DNA from: Paenalicyclobacillus ferrooxydans
GTDB lineage: Bacteria > Bacillota > Bacilli > Alicyclobacillales > Alicyclobacillaceae
NCBI RefSeq assembly: GCF_001399675.1
Contig: NZ_LJCO01000079.1
Span: forward strand, 1 to 64,000
Reading direction: 5' to 3'
DNA length: 64,000 nt
Below the pieces are notes generated by a model. That model did not search any database. It saw only the letters and a program-made list of their open reading frames with translations, and was not told the origin of the DNA. The translations under genes were made by a program, and so were the position numbers. Shown here in pieces: positions 59,532 through 64,000 of this stretch (positions are counted from its first letter, which is position 1; each line of letters starts with the position of its first letter).

Positions 59532-59556
59532 GCCCAAAGGGCCAACCGCTCGTTTT
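59522..59556 (+). terminator. Rho-independent terminator of ktrBA
   Basis: A stem of about 13 bp with a one-base bulge (GAGCGGTTG-A-GCCC / GGGC-CAACCGCTC, AAA loop) is followed by GTTTTG. It overlaps the ktrA stop codon. Confidence 0.85.
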
Positions 59557-59613
59557 GATAACGGGCCTTGCAAGGTGGATGGAACTCCTTTATTGCCGAA
59601 GCTGCAACCTTGG

Positions 59614-62094
59614 TTAGATCGGCAGGTTGACCTGCATGGTACAGCCGTACGTCCTAACTATCCCCTCACTCATTGCGAAACTGAGTGTCATGCTTTTGAT
59701 TTCAGGTGCGTCGTCAACGAGCCTCGAGATTCGCAACAATGCTTCGGCTAAAAGCGTATCGTAATCGCCCGTATCCAATCTGGTTGCGTCAGACACTGCT
59801 CGAACCACGACTTGCCCCACGAGGTCGGCAGCATCGACATCGGTCAGTGGAATCAGTTTCGTTGCGCGAGCCTGTTCAAGAAACCGATATGACGCTCTCT
59901 TGTCAGGGGCAGACGGCAGATGGTTGCAGGAAGAGTTCTCAGAGCCGGCGATGTCTGAGTCCCGGTGCAGTTGCATGGTCGGCCCAAAAAGCGGATGTGA
60001 CGTAATCACAACGCGGACACAGTGGTCAAGTTTGTCCGCTGTGTTTCCGGGCGCCAGTGGCAGTCCGATAGACATCAATACCTCTTGGCACTGGCTGGGA
60101 GGGAGGCATCGTTCGGACGCACTATCTGCGTTTTCATCGTCCAACCAGGTACGGATAACCGAACGAGCTCGGTGGCAGTCAAGGTCCTGCATGTCAGGAA
60201 TGTGTCCAAGTGGACGATGAAGATACTGAGCATATTCGGAGACTTTTGCCAGTGCAAGGGCAGCTTGCTCCGGATAAGGATAGACAGGAATTTTGCACGT
60301 GTCGTCTCCGATCGTCCGCAGCCGAGGTTCACCCGTCATAAGAAAGTTCCCGACAACTGGTTTCGGTGCAATACCCGCCGCTTCCCATTCGGCTGTGACT
60401 GTTTTTACTGCCTCAATAATGGCTGCTGACACCGACTCTTCCTCAGACAGTCCAACTTGGCTGAAGAGAACCAAGACGCCGTCCACGTTTGGATCGCGCA
60501 GAACATGGGGAAGCACGTCCCGGTACCCTTGTGGTAATGCTTCAAAGCCTAAATCGATAGGCGGTCCAACAAAATCAAGACCAGACCTGCCAAGGGCATC
60601 CGCGCTCATGACGGCACCGCCAGCAGTGTTGGTTACAACAGCAATCTTCTTTCCTCTTGGCAGCGGTGCAAAATTTAACATCAATGCAACGTCGAACACT
60701 TCCTGAAGGCTGTCAAGCCTGATGATGCCTGTTTGACGGAAGAGAGCCTCGACGGTAGATTCGTGACCGGACAATGCAGCCGTGCGTGCCCGCGAAACTT
60801 GAACCCCTTCTGCGGTTCTTGCCCCTTTCACGACGAGAATCGGCTTTTTGCGAGATAACCTCCTTGCAATCCGACTAAATTTCCGTGGATTACCGAAGGA
60901 CTCTAAGTACAAGGTGATGAGTTTCGTCTGTGCGTCGTCTTCCCAATACAGGAGTAGGTCGTTACTGGATACATCAGCTTTGTTGCCTGTACTGCAGAAG
61001 GACGAAACGCCGATGCCGCTGCGACTGACTGCCTCCAGGATAGCAATGCCGAGGGCGCCGGATTGACTGGCAATGGCCATGCTTCCGTACAAAGGCATGA
61101 AAGGAGCAAAGCTGGCGTTCAGTTGGACATCCTCTGTGGTGCTCACAAGACCAAGGCAGTTGGGGCCGATTAAACGGATCCCAGCACCGCGCAGTTTCTC
61201 CAGGATTGACTGTTCAAGTTGCACACCCTCTGGCCCGGATTCACCAAACCCAGCAGAGGTGATGAGAACGGCACGGACCTTTGCGGCGATACAATCATCT
61301 ACGACACTGGATACTTGCCAGGCAGGGACAACGATAATGGCGAGATCGACTTGTTCGGGAATCGACACGACATCCGGGTAGGCTCGCACACCTGACACAG
61401 CTCCGGCACTTGGGTTGACGGGGTAAACGGTACCGCTGAATTCTCCGCCCAGCACATGGCGGAATAACATGTGACCAAGGCGTCTAGGGTCCCGCGACGC
61501 ACCAACGACAGCAATCGCTTTCGGCTGAAAGAAGGGCATGAGTGAGGCTGCTGTGGACAACTTCTCGCGGGTATCCTGGAGTGCTCGAATTCGCTCTGTT
61601 TCAGCGAGCGGCAACGTTAATTCGTAAACGTCAGAGAGCCGCCGCCTGGAGTTTTCGAACCCGCTTGCGTGGAATACCTGCAGCATTTTCTGATTGTCGC
61701 TGAGCACGGTCGCTTCAAACCGGCGTATTCCATATCGCCAAGCCATGTGCGCCAGATGTTCGAGCAACAAGGTGCCAATGCCCTTTCCGTGCAGGTTGTC
61801 ATTGACAAGCAGAGCTACCTCGGCACAAAGTTCATCTTGGCGAACATATGTCCCAATGCCAATTGCTTTATCGCCAGCCACACAGATGAGTGAAAGTGCC
61901 TTGTTCCCATCGTCGGTGAGCATGGTATTTAAGATGTCTTCACTGACTTCCCGGACCATGTGGAAAAATCGGTAGTACAAGCTCTCTGGAGATGCGTGTG
62001 CGAACAGTGCCCGCACCAACTGTCTGTCTTCCTCAGTGTTATGCGCACGGCGGACTTCCGCCACCCTGCCATCGCGCAGAATGACTCTCGACAT
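59614..62094 (-). CDS. GNAT acetyltransferase fused to an ADP-forming acyl-CoA synthetase-like protein, ATP-grasp degenerate
   Basis: An 826-residue fusion. Residues about 15-175 are a GNAT domain (FFHMVREVSEDILNTML, EVALLVNDNLHGKGIGTLLL acetyl-CoA loop, GIRRFEATVLSDN). About 190-310 are the CoA-binding domain (FFQPKAIAVVGASRDPRRLG, VYPVNPSAGAV). About 315-640 are the succinyl-CoA-ligase-like part (LIGPNCLGLVS, SQSGALGIAILEA, GNKADVSSNDLLLYW, ALSGHESTVEALFRQTG with the phospho-His-type region, VVTNTAGGAVMSADA). The terminal ~170 residues correspond to an ATP-grasp domain but lack its KxxSPxxxHKTDVGGV core. This suggests a protein-acetyltransferase (Pat-like) role rather than ATP synthesis. 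ATG 62094 has AAAAGGGG upstream. Confidence 0.83.
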   Translation of the reverse strand: MSRVILRDGRVAEVRRAHNTEEDRQLVRALFAHASPESLYYRFFHMVREVSEDILNTMLTDDGNKALSLICVAGDKAIGIGTYVRQDELCAEVALLVNDNLHGKGIGTLLLEHLAHMAWRYGIRRFEATVLSDNQKMLQVFHASGFENSRRRLSDVYELTLPLAETERIRALQDTREKLSTAASLMPFFQPKAIAVVGASRDPRRLGHMLFRHVLGGEFSGTVYPVNPSAGAVSGVRAYPDVVSIPEQVDLAIIVVPAWQVSSVVDDCIAAKVRAVLITSAGFGESGPEGVQLEQSILEKLRGAGIRLIGPNCLGLVSTTEDVQLNASFAPFMPLYGSMAIASQSGALGIAILEAVSRSGIGVSSFCSTGNKADVSSNDLLLYWEDDAQTKLITLYLESFGNPRKFSRIARRLSRKKPILVVKGARTAEGVQVSRARTAALSGHESTVEALFRQTGIIRLDSLQEVFDVALMLNFAPLPRGKKIAVVTNTAGGAVMSADALGRSGLDFVGPPIDLGFEALPQGYRDVLPHVLRDPNVDGVLVLFSQVGLSEEESVSAAIIEAVKTVTAEWEAAGIAPKPVVGNFLMTGEPRLRTIGDDTCKIPVYPYPEQAALALAKVSEYAQYLHRPLGHIPDMQDLDCHRARSVIRTWLDDENADSASERCLPPSQCQEVLMSIGLPLAPGNTADKLDHCVRVVITSHPLFGPTMQLHRDSDIAGSENSSCNHLPSAPDKRASYRFLEQARATKLIPLTDVDAADLVGQVVVRAVSDATRLDTGDYDTLLAEALLRISRLVDDAPEIKSMTLSFAMSEGIVRTYGCTMQVNLPI

Positions 62095-62525
62095 TTGTAC
62101 CGCCCCTTTTAAACAACTGGCGTTCACCACTATTGTAACGTCTTTTTTCCAAAACTCCGATGATGCGAACTGCTCATTTACAGAAATCAAAATAGATTCA
62201 TGATCCGTTCATGAAGTCTTTACACAGCGTTTACAAAGTCTTTATACGTAATTCATGAAATTTTTATAGAATCACGAGTGTCGGGTTCTCACGCCACAGG
62301 GCTTGACAACGTCCTCCCCTGACGACGTCCTCCTTGACAATGTCACGCTTGAACTGGGATATTTGCCAAGGAGACGTGCTCAAACGCTGCACGCGATGAC
62401 GCATTTTGGCGAATTTTGCGGCGCTTTTGAGCCGCGATGACTTGACCTTGACTCGTAAAGGAACTGATTCGCCTGCCAGATGCTTTGTTCCCCGAGGAGA
62501 AAAATGGAAGGATGACCGGAAAGTT
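62095..62525. other. Divergent control region between the GNAT-ACS gene and uppP
   Basis: It contains the PhoP-type repeats (62197-62268). Downstream of these, 62280-62525 shows no gene; the in-frame extension of uppP to 62406 has no start signal. The uppP leader would be about 245 nt. Confidence 0.5.
62197..62268 (+). promoter_or_regulatory. PhoP box array: seven hexamers at exact 11-bp spacing
   Basis: Hexamers TTCATG, TTTACA or TTTATA begin at 62197, 62208, 62219, 62230, 62241, 62252 and 62263, each 11 bp after the last. B. subtilis PhoP binds direct repeats of TT(A/C/T)A(C/T)A-like hexamers with 11-bp periodicity, four being enough. The repeats point toward uppP-pstB, and TAGAAT at 62267-62272 could be the -10 (start near 62279). 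This predicts control of uppP-pstB, and perhaps of the divergent GNAT-ACS gene, by phosphate starvation. Confidence 0.7.
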
Positions 62526-63359
62526 ATGAGTTGGATACAAACCATTGTGTACGCGATTGTACAAGGTATTACTGAACTATTCCCAATTAGCAGTGTCGGC
62601 CATGCAGTCCTTCTGCCGTACCTTGCAGGATGGGTGTCCGTGTCGCAAAACAACCAGTTTCTTCCTTTTGTCGTCATGTTGCATCTCGGAACTGCGATAG
62701 CGTTACTCATCTATTTTTGGCGCGACTGGGTGCGGTTGATTGGGTCCTTGTTTCAAGCCGGCAAGGCAGCGGAAAAACGGCTGCTTCTGTTGATTATCGT
62801 TGCAACCATTCCGGCAGCCATCGTTGGGAAACTGTTTGAGCACAAGTTTCGAGCCCTCTTTCCGTCGGCCCTATCAGCAGCCTTGTTTTTGATTGTGAAC
62901 GGTTTTGTTCTGTTGCTGGCTGACCGTCTGCGCAAACGTCATCGGCAAACGGTAAGACTGTCGCGAATGGGCTATGGCCAGAGCTTTTTCATCGGTTTGA
63001 TTCAGGTGCTGGCGCTGATTCCTGGCTTCTCGCGCTCGGGCATTACAATGACAGCGGCCTTGGCAGTTGGACTCAGCTATGAGGACGCTGCGCAGTTTTC
63101 CTTCCTGCTCGCCACACCAGTCATCCTTGGTGCTGGTATCCTCGAAGTACCGAAAGTGATTCATTCGCATGCGACGCAAGTCTTGCACTTTGGAATCATT
63201 GGCGGTATCTTGACGGGTATTCTAGCTTTTTTGAGCACATTCTTCCTGATGCGTTACTTTCGTGGGGATATCACAAATGCACTTCGTCCATTTGCAGTGT
63301 ACTGTATCGTAGTGGGTGTTGTGGTCTCATTAATGGTCGCTGCAGGCCTTCACTTTTAA
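62526..63359 (+). CDS. uppP: Undecaprenyl-diphosphate phosphatase (UppP/BacA)
   Basis: A 277-residue polytopic protein. Catalytic motif 1 is QGITELFPISSVGHAVLLP (BacA Glu-rich PISSxGH) and motif 2 is IPGFSRSGITMTAALAVGL. About eight membrane helices are present, with length normal. It recycles the lipid carrier by releasing phosphate from undecaprenyl diphosphate and confers bacitracin tolerance. ATG 62526 is the family start. Upstream are PhoP-type repeats and downstream (76 bp) pstB, both pointing to phosphate-linked regulation. Confidence 0.95.
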   Translation: MSWIQTIVYAIVQGITELFPISSVGHAVLLPYLAGWVSVSQNNQFLPFVVMLHLGTAIALLIYFWRDWVRLIGSLFQAGKAAEKRLLLLIIVATIPAAIVGKLFEHKFRALFPSALSAALFLIVNGFVLLLADRLRKRHRQTVRLSRMGYGQSFFIGLIQVLALIPGFSRSGITMTAALAVGLSYEDAAQFSFLLATPVILGAGILEVPKVIHSHATQVLHFGIIGGILTGILAFLSTFFLMRYFRGDITNALRPFAVYCIVVGVVVSLMVAAGLHF

Positions 63360-63434
63360 TGAGATAGACCATGATTGCTATCGCATAGCTTTATCGAATA
63401 CAGGTAAAGCTCAACATAGAGTCGAGGTGTGAGT

Positions 63435-64000
63435 ATGGGGAAATCAATTTCGGTCACAGATTTAAAAGCGTGGTACGGAGATTCTCTGACCCTGAAGGGT
63501 ATAACGATGGAACTGGATGCCAACCGAGCCACTGCGATTATCGGTCCATCCGGGTGCGGCAAGTCGACGTTTATCCGGTGTTTAAACCGGCTTCACGAGA
63601 CAAGTCCCGGTGCCAAAATGGAAGGGTCTATTCGATTGGAAGATGAAGACCTCTACACCATGGACCCGGTTGACGTGAGGCGTGTGGTCGGTATGGTCTT
63701 TCAAAAGGCCAATCCGTTTCCGACCATGTCCATTTACGACAATATTGCGATTGGTCTGCGTCTTGGCGGTATACGAAACCGTACAGAACTTACAGACCGC
63801 GTGGAAAAGAGCTTGAAGATGGCTGCGTTGTGGGATGAGGTAGCAGACAGGATACATACTCCAGCGACTGCACTCTCCGGTGGCCAGCAACAGCGCCTTT
63901 GTATCGCTCGTGCTCTAGCTGTGGAACCCGAGGTGTTGCTGATGGATGAACCTGCATCGGCGCTCGATCCGGTTTCCACACTCCGCGTGGAAGAGCTGGT
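63435..64000 (+). CDS. pstB: PstB-type phosphate ABC transporter ATP-binding protein (3' end outside window)
   Basis: The first ~188 residues of an ABC ATPase. Walker A GPSGCGKST is at 37-45. The Q-loop VVGMVFQKANPFPTMSIYDN is typical of PstB (xFQxPNPFPxSIYDN). The ABC signature is LSGGQQQRLCIARALA and Walker B is VLLMDEPASALDPVST. The second hexamer SLTLKGITMELD and RCLNRLHE match PstB. ATG 63435 has GAGGTG upstream. pstS, pstC and pstA are not upstream, so this is either a detached pstB or the start of an unusual gene order (the rest may lie beyond 64000). Confidence 0.92.
   Translation, partial: MGKSISVTDLKAWYGDSLTLKGITMELDANRATAIIGPSGCGKSTFIRCLNRLHETSPGAKMEGSIRLEDEDLYTMDPVDVRRVVGMVFQKANPFPTMSIYDNIAIGLRLGGIRNRTELTDRVEKSLKMAALWDEVADRIHTPATALSGGQQQRLCIARALAVEPEVLLMDEPASALDPVSTLRVEEL

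Overview
The window looks like chromosomal DNA of a spore-forming, aerobic to facultative Bacillota of moderate G+C, most like Alicyclobacillaceae. That placement is inferred from gene content (HutP-regulated histidine utilisation, PhoP-type phosphate boxes, KtrAB potassium uptake, HEIRNPL-type orphan kinases, FixABCX), not from a marker gene. No rRNA, tRNA, CRISPR array, prophage or intact insertion sequence was seen. Most genes are ordinary metabolic, transport and regulatory genes with good ribosome binding sites and frequent GTG/TTG starts.

Layout. 1-2.2 kb is a decaying patch: an aminotransferase remnant, an intact PaiB-like flavin protein and a LysE exporter with an in-frame amber codon. 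2.2-10 kb holds mostly minus-strand genes: Old Yellow Enzyme, Crp/Fnr regulator, 5'-3' exonuclease, nickel/cobalt permease, a small protein, a glutaredoxin with TGA in place of the first active-site Cys, and a class V aminotransferase. 10.2-12.5 kb is a MurG-like glycosyltransferase coupled to an AraC regulator. 12.6-20.1 kb is the hut region: hutU-hutI-hutG, then a promoter, UAG-triplet leader and terminator that fit HutP antitermination, a 135-bp palindromic repeat array, hutH and hutP. 20.2-28.1 kb is bounded by two paralogous permeases, each a fusion of DppB-like and DppC-like halves, around a monooxygenase-fold protein, a TPR-like membrane protein and a large Rok-like protein. 28.1-32.6 kb has an FMN hydroxyacid oxidase, a lipoprotein, a hydrolase and queD-queE. 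32.9-36.9 kb is a three-subunit molybdenum hydroxylase followed by a second 135-bp palindromic array.

38-55 kb reads as a respiratory/redox neighbourhood: orphan PAS kinase, malic enzyme, Crp/Fnr regulator, a heme-copper-like membrane protein, an Nramp-like transporter, a DUF2249 protein, a VIT-type transporter, a membrane metallopeptidase, fixABCX and a NarL-type two-component pair whose kinase has a four-Cys PAS domain. A 16-bp dyad (TAGTCCGATTAGACTA and variants) lies in several of these promoters and may be the operator of that system. 55.7-59.5 kb has an acyl-CoA ligase and KtrB-KtrA. 59.6-64 kb has a GNAT/acyl-CoA-synthetase fusion diverging from uppP-pstB, with seven 11-bp-spaced PhoP-type hexamers between them.

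Two themes run across the window. First, tandem arrays of palindromes occur between genes (51-bp units at 6.7 kb, 135-bp units at 17.4 and 37 kb). Second, short tandem duplications repeatedly sit exactly on or just after stop codons.
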